A program made the position numbers and the translations under genes. The notes under the pieces were generated by a model, which was given only the letters and a program-made list of their open reading frames with translations, was not told the DNA's origin and made no database searches. 64,000 bases of DNA, from the NCBI RefSeq assembly GCF_002937115.1, contig NZ_NHRY01000266.1, forward strand, positions 1 to 64,000. The letters are read 5' to 3'. Below are positions 18,967 to 27,064 of the stretch, one piece after another; position 1 is the stretch's first letter; every line of letters starts with the position of its first letter. This DNA comes from Rhodopila globiformis (lineage in GTDB: Bacteria; Pseudomonadota; Alphaproteobacteria; Acetobacterales; Acetobacteraceae).

Positions 18967-20568
18967 ATGGAAACGGACTACATCGTGGTTGGCGCCGGCT
19001 CCGCCGGATGCGCGGTCGCAGCGCGGTTGAGCGAAACCGGGGCGAAGGTGATCCTGCTGGAGGCCGGCCCCAGGGACTCTCTGCTGTGGATCCACATCCC
19101 GGCCGGCGTCCTGAAGCTGCTGCATCATCCCACGGTCAACTGGAACTACAGCGCCGAGGGCACCGAAGGCAGCGCGGGACGGCGCATCCATTGGCCGCGC
19201 GGCAAGACGCTGGGCGGGTCGAGTTCGATCAACGGCATGCTGTATGTGCGCGGCAATCCGGCCGATTACGACGGCTGGGCGCAGATGGGCTGCCGCGGCT
19301 GGAGCTTCGACGATGTGCTGCCGTATTTCCGCAAGTCGGAGGATTACAAGCAGGGCGCCGATCCCGAATACCGCGGCAAGGACGGGCCGCTGAAGGTCGA
19401 GGACTACCGCACGATCCTGCCGCTGACCCACCGCTTCATCGAAGCCGCGCAGCAGGTCGGCTACAAATTCAGCCGGGACCTGAACGGCCGCGAGCAGGAA
19501 GGCGTTGGCTACTCGCAGATGACCCGGATCGGCCGCTGGCGGGGGTCGACGGCGCAGACATTCCTGAAGCAAGCGCGGGGACGTCCGAACCTGCGGGTGG
19601 AAACCGAGGCGCTGGCGACGAAGTTGCTGTTCGACGGCAAGCGGTGCACGGGCGTTGCCTTCCGCCAGCGCGGCCAGGACATCGTTGCCAAGGCGCACAA
19701 GGAGGTCATCCTGTGCGGCGGCACGGTGAACTCGCCGCATCTGCTGCAGATTTCCGGCGTCGGGCCGGCCGCTCACCTGCAGTCCATCGGCGTGCCGGTG
19801 GTGCACGACCTGCGTGGCGTGGGCGCGAACCTGCAGGATCATTACGTCGCGCGCATCTCTCACCGGGTGAGGGGATCGATCTCGATCAACAAGCTGGGGC
19901 GTGGCCTCCGCCTCGTGCGCGAGGTGGTGCGGTTCGCCGCCGAGGGGCGCGGCGCGCTGACGTTCGGCGTGACGTCGGCGCAGGTGTTCTGCCGGTCATC
20001 GCCGGAAAAAGCGAGTCCCGATCTGCAACTCCTGTTTACCCCGGCAAGCTATGACGCAAGCCGCTTCGGCGCGCTGGAGCAGGAAGATGGCATGACCGTC
20101 GCGATCTGCCCGGTCCGCCCGGACAGCCGCGGTACGATCATGGCAGCCAGCCCGGATCCGGCCAGACCGCCGATCATTACGCCGAATTATCTTTCCGATC
20201 CGGCCGACGGCCGGGTGCTGCTTGCCGGCATGCGGTTTACCCGGACGATCTTCGCAGCGCCTCCGATTGCCCAGCACAGCATCGTCGAGACGCTTCCAGG
20301 TTCCCACATCGATACCGAGGACGGGCTGCTGGATTACGCCCGTCGCTACGGCACCACGATATATCATCCTGTCGGGACGTGCCGCATGGGCGAAGGCCCT
20401 AACGCCGTGGTGGATACACGGCTGCGGGTCCACGGATTGCAGGGGCTGCGCGTCATCGACGCATCGATCATGCCGACGCTGACCACCGGCAACACCAACG
20501 CGCCGACGATCATGATCGGCGAAAAAGGCGCCTCGATGATCAGGGAAGATCATGCGGCGCCGGCATAA
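18967..20568 (+). CDS. GMC-family FAD-dependent oxidoreductase
   Basis: A 533-residue flavoprotein of the glucose-methanol-choline family oxidising an alcohol group. The N-terminal FAD-binding motif is VVGAGSAGC (7-15). GMC signature 1 is GKTLGGSSSINGMLYVRG near residue 78, and signature 2 is GTVNSPHLLQISGVG near 257. The C-terminal active-site stretch contains YHPVGTCRMG with the catalytic His, then TTGNTNAPT. It is the last gene of the esterase/phosphotriesterase-like/GMC operon and stops 3 bases before the convergent DUF892 gene. The substrate is unknown. Confidence 0.93.
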   Translation: METDYIVVGAGSAGCAVAARLSETGAKVILLEAGPRDSLLWIHIPAGVLKLLHHPTVNWNYSAEGTEGSAGRRIHWPRGKTLGGSSSINGMLYVRGNPADYDGWAQMGCRGWSFDDVLPYFRKSEDYKQGADPEYRGKDGPLKVEDYRTILPLTHRFIEAAQQVGYKFSRDLNGREQEGVGYSQMTRIGRWRGSTAQTFLKQARGRPNLRVETEALATKLLFDGKRCTGVAFRQRGQDIVAKAHKEVILCGGTVNSPHLLQISGVGPAAHLQSIGVPVVHDLRGVGANLQDHYVARISHRVRGSISINKLGRGLRLVREVVRFAAEGRGALTFGVTSAQVFCRSSPEKASPDLQLLFTPASYDASRFGALEQEDGMTVAICPVRPDSRGTIMAASPDPARPPIITPNYLSDPADGRVLLAGMRFTRTIFAAPPIAQHSIVETLPGSHIDTEDGLLDYARRYGTTIYHPVGTCRMGEGPNAVVDTRLRVHGLQGLRVIDASIMPTLTTGNTNAPTIMIGEKGASMIREDHAAPA

Positions 20569-20571
20569 CCA

Positions 20572-21075
20572 TTACGCAACTCGCTTGAAAGCCTGCGGAT
20601 TGATGCTCTTGTTGGCCAACTGGTTCAGCAGAGCATCAGCCTTCTTTTCCTCAGCCAGCGTTTCCTCGAGAAGCGAAGCGACTTCCGTCCGGCCCGCGCT
20701 TTTGGCCCAGGCAATCAGGGCGCCATAGCGGGCCATCTCGTAGTGCTCGATCGCCTGCGCGCAGGCGGCAAGGCCGGCGTCGCGGACACTGCCTTCGGGG
20801 AAGTCCTCAATGACTTCCTCGCCTTCCTCGATCAGGCCGTTGATCGCCTCGCAGGTGACTCCACGAGCCCGCTTGCCAAGCGCCTCGAAGACCTTCTGCA
20901 GGCGCTCCACCTGTCCCTGGGTTTCCTCGCGATGCTGGGTGAAGGCCTCCTTGAGTTCGGAGCTTGCCGCGGCCTTCGCCATTTTCGGCAGGGTCTTCAG
21001 AATCTGCCGTTCCGCGTAATAAATGTCCTGGACGAAACTCAGGATCAGTTCGTCAGAGCCTTTCGCTGCGGCCAT
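20572..21075 (-). CDS. DUF892 (YciE-like) ferritin-fold stress protein
   Basis: A 167-residue all-helical protein of the YciE/DUF892 family, ferritin-like in fold. Candidate metal-binding carboxylates and His are in YYAERQILKTLPKM, AFTQHREETQ and AIEHYEMARYG. Its exact activity is not established. It is preceded 9 bases upstream by a glycine-rich protein and then a KGG-repeat protein on the same strand, reminiscent of the enterobacterial yciGFE stress group. Confidence 0.92.
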   Translation of the reverse strand: MAAAKGSDELILSFVQDIYYAERQILKTLPKMAKAAASSELKEAFTQHREETQGQVERLQKVFEALGKRARGVTCEAINGLIEEGEEVIEDFPEGSVRDAGLAACAQAIEHYEMARYGALIAWAKSAGRTEVASLLEETLAEEKKADALLNQLANKSINPQAFKRVA

Positions 21076-21084
21076 TACGGCCTC

Positions 21085-21603
21085 CTATCCGATTGTTTCG
21101 ACATTCGTGGCGCCGGCGTCCCGCAGGATCGACGCGGCTTCCTGCTGCTTCTCCGGCGTTTTCGCATGCACCGTCAGCACCAGGTCGCCGGCGGCAGCCT
21201 GAGCCTCACGGGTATGCTGTTCGTTCTTGTCGGCTGCTTCGTGTACTGCGAAGGTCGCGCCGCCGACCGCGCCACCGGCAAGCACGGCAGCCGCAACGGC
21301 GGGAGCCGCAGCACCTCCGGTCGCGATCGTGATCCCGGCCGCGGCCAGGGCGGCAGCCGAACCAGCCGTGCTGGCGCCGAGAATTCGCGCCTGCCGGGCG
21401 TCCTCCTCCGTCGAAGCAGGCTTCGACGCCTCGGCGAGGCTGCCGCCATGACCCGAGGCGACGTTTTCCGTCGGCAGGCTCATGTCCGCACGGTCGAAGC
21501 CCGACATGGCCAATTTGCTGACCGCATCCTGCATTTGATCGGGACTGGCAAAAGTCGCTCGCGCCAGCCGTAGCGCTGATACGTCGTCTGCATGATCGCT
21601 CAT
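21085..21603 (-). CDS. Glycine/alanine-rich putative stress protein
   Basis: A 172-residue protein. The N-terminal part (LRLARATFASPDQMQDAV, then LAMSGFDRADMSLP) resembles the fold found in general stress proteins that sense envelope or redox change (YflT/DUF1269-like). A hydrophobic Gly/Ala stretch follows at about 80-120 (ILGASTAGSAAALAAAG, GGAVGGATFAVHEA), like a glycine zipper. The C-terminal part (LVLTVHAKTPEKQQEAASIL) is a small alpha/beta module. The family match is tentative. It lies between the KGG-repeat gene and the DUF892 gene. Confidence 0.75.
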   Translation of the reverse strand: MSDHADDVSALRLARATFASPDQMQDAVSKLAMSGFDRADMSLPTENVASGHGGSLAEASKPASTEEDARQARILGASTAGSAAALAAAGITIATGGAAAPAVAAAVLAGGAVGGATFAVHEAADKNEQHTREAQAAAGDLVLTVHAKTPEKQQEAASILRDAGATNVETIG

Positions 21604-21627
21604 ATCGACCTCCTGGATGGACCGGCG

Positions 21628-22050
21628 TCAGTGAGAGGCATGGCCGCCTTTGCGTCCTGCCTCGGATGCCTTTTCACGATCCTCGGCGAAGTTGCCTGGC
21701 CGATGCTCGGCACTCTCGGACCCGGAGTGGCTGCCGCCTGAGCCGCTATGGCTGGCATGGCCGCCCTTTGCGCCCGCTGCGGACGCCTTTTCGCGATCTT
21801 CCGCAAAGTTGCCGGGATTATGTTCCGCGCCGCCGCCCTGCGATGAGCCCGGCTCGGAGCGGTGTTCGCTGGACTGCGAATGACCGCCATGGCTGGCCTG
21901 GCCGCCTTTCCGGCCTGCCTCGGATGCACGCTCGCGGTCGTGGGCAAAGTTCCCGGAACTATGCTGGCCGCCGATTGATCCGGCTCGCGAGGCCTTCTCC
22001 CGGTCTTCGGCAAAATTGCCGGGGTTTCCGGAGTGTGGTTGCTGAGCCAT
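21628..22050 (-). CDS. KGG-repeat stress-induced protein (YciG-like)
   Basis: A 140-residue, very hydrophilic protein made of four copies of a unit reading GNFAEDREKASEAGRKGG, separated by Ser/His/Gly-rich spacers. This is the KGG (stress-induced bacterial acidophilic) repeat seen in YciG. The repeats are visible in the DNA as well. It is the first gene of the minus-strand group with the glycine-rich and DUF892 proteins, with an AGGAG-like site shortly before the ATG. Such proteins are usually induced by desiccation, acid or osmotic stress. Confidence 0.88.
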   Translation of the reverse strand: MAQQPHSGNPGNFAEDREKASRAGSIGGQHSSGNFAHDRERASEAGRKGGQASHGGHSQSSEHRSEPGSSQGGGAEHNPGNFAEDREKASAAGAKGGHASHSGSGGSHSGSESAEHRPGNFAEDREKASEAGRKGGHASH

Positions 22051-22330
22051 TGAATTCCTCCTTCATCAATGCCGGACGTATTAATCCGGCAAAGCATGAA
22101 CGGAGCGGGCTGGCGGCGGTTGTGATCACAACTGCGGTGATCCGGGCAGGGCTTTCAGTTACATTTGTGCCGATCCGGCAGGCAGGGCCGCCGGCAAGAC
22201 GTCGGAGTGCAAGACATCCGTGCGCAGCAGGATGGCGAAACAAACTATCACGTATACGAAGTGAAATCCGCCAGCGCCAATATGCATACGGCGCAAGGTC
22301 GTATCTCCATCGATAGGGGTCGGGCGATAG

Positions 22331-22410
22331 GGGGCGGGCTTGTCCCGGCCACCCGCGCTTCAACGGCGGGGGGTAGATGGCCGGGACAAACCCGGCCATG
22401 ACGATGGGGC
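22331..22410. repeat. Palindromic intergenic repeat
   Basis: Arms GGGCTTGTCCCGGCCACC and ATGGCCGGGACAAACCCGG flank a CGCGCTTCAACGGCG loop. This is the same family as the repeats at 14250 and 45697. The rest of the 424 bases between the KGG-repeat gene and the MFS gene shows no credible gene. Confidence 0.8.
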
Positions 22411-22474
22411 AATGGACGGTCCACTCATCTTCCGTCGTCGTGGCGCCGGCGCTGCCGCTTGCCCCTCAAGGAAC

Positions 22475-24145
22475 TCAGGCCTGGGCCTCGCCGGCCGGGC
22501 CGATTGACAACCGCTCCGGCCTGGGGGGCGGAGGCTGGTGCGCCAGGAGATGTTCATGCGGATCCACCGCCAGGTAGCGGGTGGGCCGGTGAGCGTCGTA
22601 CTGAAAGACCGCCAGCGCGGTCAGCACCCGCTTGTCCTCATCGGACAGGCGCATCGCTTCGCGCAGATGGTCGGTCCAGCTCTCCACGGTCCAGACCTCG
22701 ACCCATTCCTCGGGATGCGCGACGTCCTCGTAAACCTGCCAGAACACGGCGCCGGCCCGGCCGCGGATCTGATGGACCTCGTTCATCAGGCGCAGGAAAT
22801 CCGAGCGTTGCAGCGGATCGACGCGGTAATAGGCCATCTCCATGATCCGCCCGCGGATGCTGCGCAGCAGCGGCGCCAGCTCCGGCGCCGGCGCTTCGGG
22901 CCTTGGCGCCGGTTCGGCGGCGGCGGGCGCCGGCTCCCGCACGATCGCTTCGATACTGAAGAAGCGGACGACCAGCATCAGTACCAGGCCGACGATCGCG
23001 GCGGCCAGGAAGGTGTCGGCCAGGCCGATGGAACCGCCAACCCAGCCCCAGCAGAACGAGCCGATGGTCAGCGCGCCGTTCTGGGCAAGCTGGTAGATCG
23101 ACAAGGCGCGGGCCCGCACCCAGGAGGGACAGACAAGCTGCGCCGCCGCCTGGATGGTGGCGAAGGCCGACGTCCATCCCAGGCCGAACAGCAGCATGCC
23201 CAGCGACACCGGGATCCAGTGGCGCGACGCGCCGACGACGGCCATGCCAAGGCACGACAGCACGGTGCAGCCCATTACTGTCGCCCCGCGCGACAGCCTG
23301 CCGCGCACCATCGGCAGCAGCATGCCGGAGGTCACGCCGCCGATGCCCATCATGCCCAGGATCAGGCCGTACATGCCCGGGCCGAGGCCCAGGTCACGGC
23401 GGACGAACAGCGGCAGCAGCGCCCACGGCGCGGAGGCCGGAAGCGCGTAGGCCGCCGTGCGCACCATCGCCGCCCGGACGGCCGGCGTGTTGCGGACGAA
23501 GCGCACGCCGGCGCGGATCGCCGACAGGAAATGCTCACGCGGCAGGCCGGTGAAGCGGCGCTCGCGCTTCCACACGGCCACCGCCGCTATCACGGCGACG
23601 ATCGACAGCGCGTACATCGAGAACGCGAGGCTGGCGCCGCCAATGACGATCAGCAACCCGGCTATGGCGGGGCCGACGGCGCGGGTCAGGTTGAAGCCGA
23701 TGCCGTTCAGGGCAATGGCCTGCACCAGGTCCTCGCGCGGGACGAGCTCCGGCACCATGGCGCCCCAGGCCGGGTTGGTCAGGGCCGTGCCGATGCCGAT
23801 GGCAAAGGTCAGCGCCAGCAGCCAGCCGGCGCTCATCAGGTGCAGCACCGTCAGGGTCGCCAGCAGGCCGGCCGCCGTGATGGTCCAGGCCTGGGTCCCG
23901 AGCAGATAGACCCGGCGATCGACGATGTCGGCCAGCGCGCCGCCCGGCAGGGCGAGCAGGAACACCGGCATGATCGTCGCCGCCTGCACCATGGCGACGA
24001 TGAACGGCTCGGGCGCCAGCGTGGTCATCAGCCAGCCGGCGCCGGTGTTCTGCAGCCAGGTTCCCAGCCAGCCGATGACGCTGGCGGTCCACAGGCTGCG
24101 GAAGGTGCCGTTGCGCAGCGGCACCAGGGCGAGTGGCAGGCGCAT
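22475..24145 (-). CDS. MFS transporter with C-terminal soluble domain (MFS_3 family)
   Basis: A 556-residue inner-membrane transporter of the EntS-like 'transmembrane secretion effector' group (PF05977 pattern). It starts MRLPLALVPLRNGTFRSLW and has about 11-12 hydrophobic helices to residue 410, including the motif ALPGGALADIVDRRVYL. A cytoplasmic tail of about 140 residues has YYRVDPLQRSDFLRLMNEV and EWVEVWTVESWTDHL, a ferredoxin-like monooxygenase-type module. The ATG shares one base with the stop of the YceI gene, so they are coupled. The exported substrate is unknown. Confidence 0.9.
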   Translation of the reverse strand: MRLPLALVPLRNGTFRSLWTASVIGWLGTWLQNTGAGWLMTTLAPEPFIVAMVQAATIMPVFLLALPGGALADIVDRRVYLLGTQAWTITAAGLLATLTVLHLMSAGWLLALTFAIGIGTALTNPAWGAMVPELVPREDLVQAIALNGIGFNLTRAVGPAIAGLLIVIGGASLAFSMYALSIVAVIAAVAVWKRERRFTGLPREHFLSAIRAGVRFVRNTPAVRAAMVRTAAYALPASAPWALLPLFVRRDLGLGPGMYGLILGMMGIGGVTSGMLLPMVRGRLSRGATVMGCTVLSCLGMAVVGASRHWIPVSLGMLLFGLGWTSAFATIQAAAQLVCPSWVRARALSIYQLAQNGALTIGSFCWGWVGGSIGLADTFLAAAIVGLVLMLVVRFFSIEAIVREPAPAAAEPAPRPEAPAPELAPLLRSIRGRIMEMAYYRVDPLQRSDFLRLMNEVHQIRGRAGAVFWQVYEDVAHPEEWVEVWTVESWTDHLREAMRLSDEDKRVLTALAVFQYDAHRPTRYLAVDPHEHLLAHQPPPPRPERLSIGPAGEAQA

Positions 24146-24732
24146 CAGGTGTGCGACCCGTTCATGGGGATTTCCACCCGGATGCGGATCGTCGATCCCA
24201 CGGTGAACCGGCGCGCGGTGATCCCCCAGTCCGCGCGGCGCAAACGGCCGCTGGCCACCAGGGTTCCGCCGGCGCGGCTCGGTTCGCGCGTGAGGCTGAA
24301 GGGATGCGTCTGGCCGTGCAGCAGCAGGTCGCCATCGACGGCGTCGCCCTGGCAGGCGCCCTGGAAGGCCATTTCGGGAAACTGCGCCACGTCCATGAAC
24401 TGCGGGCCGAGGGCGGTGTCCCGGGCGATGCTGAGGGATGTTTGCAGGCTGGCCGCCTCGATCTCCACGCTGACCTGGCATGCCTTCGGGTTGGCCGGAT
24501 CATACCGCAACCAGCCGTGGAAGCGATCGAACCGGCCGTCCATCGGGATCAGGCCGAGGGCGTAGACCCGGATGGTAATCCGGCTGCCGGGCGGCAGCGG
24601 TACAGCCTGCTGGGCTCTCGCCGGTGCAAGCAACAAGGGCAGAAGCAGGATGGCGCAGCACATGCCGCGCCTGAACAAGGCCGGGATATCGGCCGCTTCG
24701 GGCCGTGGCTTTCCTGGACGTCGTCTGGCCAT
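24145..24732 (-). CDS. YceI-family periplasmic protein
   Basis: A 195-residue protein with a signal peptide (MCCAILLLPLLLAPARAQ, about 24-41) and a lipocalin-like YceI domain. Landmarks are MDGRFDRFHGWLRYDP, VSVEIEAASLQTS, PEMAFQG and LRRADWGI. YceI proteins bind polyisoprenoid or other lipids; the ligand here is unknown. It is translationally coupled to the downstream MFS transporter and divergent from the flavin reductase gene. Confidence 0.87.
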   Translation of the reverse strand: MARRRPGKPRPEAADIPALFRRGMCCAILLLPLLLAPARAQQAVPLPPGSRITIRVYALGLIPMDGRFDRFHGWLRYDPANPKACQVSVEIEAASLQTSLSIARDTALGPQFMDVAQFPEMAFQGACQGDAVDGDLLLHGQTHPFSLTREPSRAGGTLVASGRLRRADWGITARRFTVGSTIRIRVEIPMNGSHT

Positions 24733-24782
24733 GCGAGGGGACCTGCTGCATAATCCGAACGGACAAGCGGAGGATGCACGTC

Positions 24783-25277
24783 GTGCCTGTGGAGAAGCAA
24801 GCTTACCGTGAGGCGATGGCCCGCCTGGGCGCCGCGGTGAATGTCGTCACCACGGATGGGCCTGGCGGCCGGGCCGGCTTCACCGCCAGCGCGGTCACCA
24901 GCGTCACCGATGCGCCGCCTACCCTGCTGGTGTGCGCCAACCGGACGAACGACTCTTATCCGGCCATGCGGCAGAACGGCGTGCTGTGCGTGAACACGCT
25001 GACGCCGGCGCAGGAGGGGCTGTCACCGATCTTTGCGGGCATGACCCAGCACACGATGAACGAACGGTTCGACGGCTACGCCTGGCGCACGCTGGAAACC
25101 GGCGCGCCGGTGCTGGACCAGGCCGTTGTTGTCTTCGACTGCCGCATCAACCAGATCGTCGAGGTCGGCACACACGACGTGTTCTTCTGCTCGGTGGAGG
25201 CAGTGCGGACCGGGACGGCGCATGAAGGCCTGATCTACTACGGCCGTGGCTACCACAAGGTTTCAATGACGCCGTGA
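24783..25277 (+). CDS. Flavin reductase-like FMN-binding protein
   Basis: A 164-residue split-barrel FMN protein of the HpaC/RutF type, reducing flavin with NAD(P)H for a partner monooxygenase. Landmarks are MARLGAAVNVVTTDGPGGRAG, FTASAVTSVTDAPPTLLVCAN split over residues 30-50, and FFCSVEAV near the end. GGAGG at 24769-24773 touches an ATG at 24774 but is 9 bases from the in-frame GTG at 24783, so GTG is preferred; the ATG start would add three residues. No monooxygenase partner is adjacent. Confidence 0.88.
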   Translation: MPVEKQAYREAMARLGAAVNVVTTDGPGGRAGFTASAVTSVTDAPPTLLVCANRTNDSYPAMRQNGVLCVNTLTPAQEGLSPIFAGMTQHTMNERFDGYAWRTLETGAPVLDQAVVVFDCRINQIVEVGTHDVFFCSVEAVRTGTAHEGLIYYGRGYHKVSMTP

Positions 25278-25507
25278 AACGATACGGCGTTTGGGCCGGT
25301 CGGCGGCAAGCCAGGGTCACGCCACAGGACGAGTGCCGGATTCCCTCAAGCGGAACGAAGTGTGCGTGCTCCCGATCCGGATCATGAACCACGCCGTCGC
25401 GCCTGTTCCATGATGCAGTCCCCTGCCGGGACAACGGTATCCGCGAATCAAGCCGCCCGACAGAGACACCGGACTGCGGGTGTCCGTGCAAATCAGCGGG
25501 CGAAGCC

Positions 25508-25867
25508 ACAGCAAGCCGCAGGTCGGTTGGGACGCACGGACGGCCTGTCCCGTCGTCATGGCGGCCGCAGGGCCGCCATCCACGTCTTGCGGTGCTGAAA
25601 TCGGCAAAAGGCGTGGATGGCGGGCCTGCGCCCTATAGGTGTTGAAATAGCGGCTGTCGTTGCTATCCCGTCATGCCGGGCACAGGCCCGGCATCCTCGC
25701 CTGGCGGTGTTGAAGCGGCAGAAAGGCGTGGATGGCGGCCCTGCGGCCGCCATGACGACAGAGCGGTGGCGCCGGCTGTGCCTCTATTTTAGCGCCTATG
25801 GGCCTGCGCCCGCCATGACGATGAACACGCGACGTCGTCCCGTCCCAACCGAGCTGCGGTCTGCTGT
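25508..25867. repeat. Composite nested inverted repeat
   Basis: Outer arms 25508-25533 and 25842-25867 match as reverse complements over 26 bases with three mismatches (ACAGCAGACCGCAGCTCGG type). Inside lie a palindrome around CATGGCGGCCGCAGGGCCGC, and further arms around CTATAGGTGTTGAAATAG (25633) and CTATTTTAGCGCCTATGG (25784). The outer arm is the same as the perfect one at 58374-58500. The 647 bases between the flavin reductase and cytochrome genes hold no credible gene. Confidence 0.82.
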
Positions 25868-25924
25868 ATTTCGAAAGACTGGTGGTTGAGCTTCGCCTCT
25901 CGCCGATTTATTCGCGTGCCAGGC

Positions 25925-26395
25925 TTACTCGACCCGGAAAGTCGCATGGCAGGCCTGGCACCGGGCCGAGATCTCCCCGAGTTTGCCGGAAACAACCTTC
26001 CAGTTTTCGGCGCTGGGGGGTACCGAGGCCGCTTCGGCCGCAGTGGCGAATTCGCCGGCGGCACGATGCATGGCCAAGCCCATTTCACGGAATTTGATTG
26101 GCAGATAGCGGCCAAACCCCTTGCCGGCGCCGACCTCCAGCTTATCGCGGGCGACCTGGGCCGCGTGCTGGAAATTGCCACTGGCAACAGCGGTAATGAC
26201 GTCATTGAGTGCAGCCATGTGGTGGCTCATGTGGTCAAGAAATTCGGCGCGCATATCGGGCGGCATCTTGATCACGGTGCGCTCGTTCGTGGCACCGGCA
26301 GGTTGCGCGTCTGCAGCCCTGGCCGGTTGGAGTCCGGCAAACGCGAGAAGGCTGCCCAGCGCGAGAACCACGGCGGGGTGTGCACTCATAGCCAT
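25925..26395 (-). CDS. Class II-type c cytochrome (cytochrome c'-like)
   Basis: A 156-residue periplasmic haem protein. The signal peptide is about residues 1-28 (VVLALGSLLAFAGLQPARA). The single haem motif CQACH lies near the C-terminus (about 145-149), as in four-helix cytochrome c' and c556-type proteins, followed by ATFRVE. HMSHHMAALNDVITAV forms the first helix. It is monocistronic; electron-transfer partners are not in the window. Confidence 0.88.
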   Translation of the reverse strand: MAMSAHPAVVLALGSLLAFAGLQPARAADAQPAGATNERTVIKMPPDMRAEFLDHMSHHMAALNDVITAVASGNFQHAAQVARDKLEVGAGKGFGRYLPIKFREMGLAMHRAAGEFATAAEAASVPPSAENWKVVSGKLGEISARCQACHATFRVE

Positions 26396-26766
26396 CAGGT
26401 GGATCCTTGTCTGCGGTGGATTGCAGTGCCTGGACAGCCAGGCTGGAGGGCCAGGCCCGATCTAACGGACAACTCGATCTGTAGCAGAAGTGACTGCAGG
26501 CGTCAAAGAGAACGCTACAGTTATAACAGATTGATTGGTTTGGCTTTCTCTCGGCCATATCGGTATTGCGACTCCCCCGCTGGGAGGCAGCATTACGAAA
26601 GTTGATCATTCCATGATCAACCGCGGCAGGAAGCTTGTTCCCAATCGGTTGCGATCGGGATGCGGCGCCCGCCCGTGAATTCCCGGGCGGAGTGGTGATG
26701 CCAGCGGCCCGAAGAGATGCCTGCCATACGCACGGGGTTGGCAGGGCGCCCGCGCGCAACCGATAA

Positions 26767-27010
26767 TACCAACCGCCCGAAATTCTGACACGTCGGCACA
26801 GACGATCCCACCCGGCATGGCCAGCGCAGGCCGCATTGGCGTTAGAATAACGTGGAATGGGGCAGGCAGCCTCTTCCCGTCATGGCGGCCGAAGGGCCAC
26901 CATCCACGCTGTTCTGCGCTGATTTCAGCACAAGGCGTGGATGCCGGGCCTGCGCCCGGCATGACGATGAGAGGCCGGTGCCGAAGTGTCAGAATTTCGG
27001 GCGCTTGGTA
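26767..27010. repeat. MITE-like element with 33-bp inverted ends
   Basis: Ends 26767-26799 and 26978-27010 are reverse complements over 33 bases with two mismatches (arm core CGCCCGAAATTCTGACAC). They enclose about 178 bases including another palindrome (GGCGGCCGAAGGGCCACC, then CCGGGCCTGCGCCCGGCATG). No ORF of a transposase is inside. The surrounding 669 bases between the cytochrome and the binding-protein gene hold no credible gene. Confidence 0.85.
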
Positions 27011-27034
27011 TAACACTCCAACGGCCCTGCCGAA

Positions 27035-27062
27035 CGAAAGCGGTCGATGGTAGGGCCGCTTT
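27035..27062 (-). terminator. Possible terminator after the branched-chain amino acid binding protein
   Basis: On the minus strand, directly after the stop codon, AAAGCGG and CCGCTTT pair over a 12-base loop and run into CGTT. The stem is short and the T-run weak, so this is tentative. Confidence 0.4.
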
Positions 27063-27064
27063 GA

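Noticed and set aside
22538-24565. Plus-strand open frame of 675 codons opposite the MFS transporter
   Set aside because: Shadow frame; the membrane-helix pattern lies on the minus strand.
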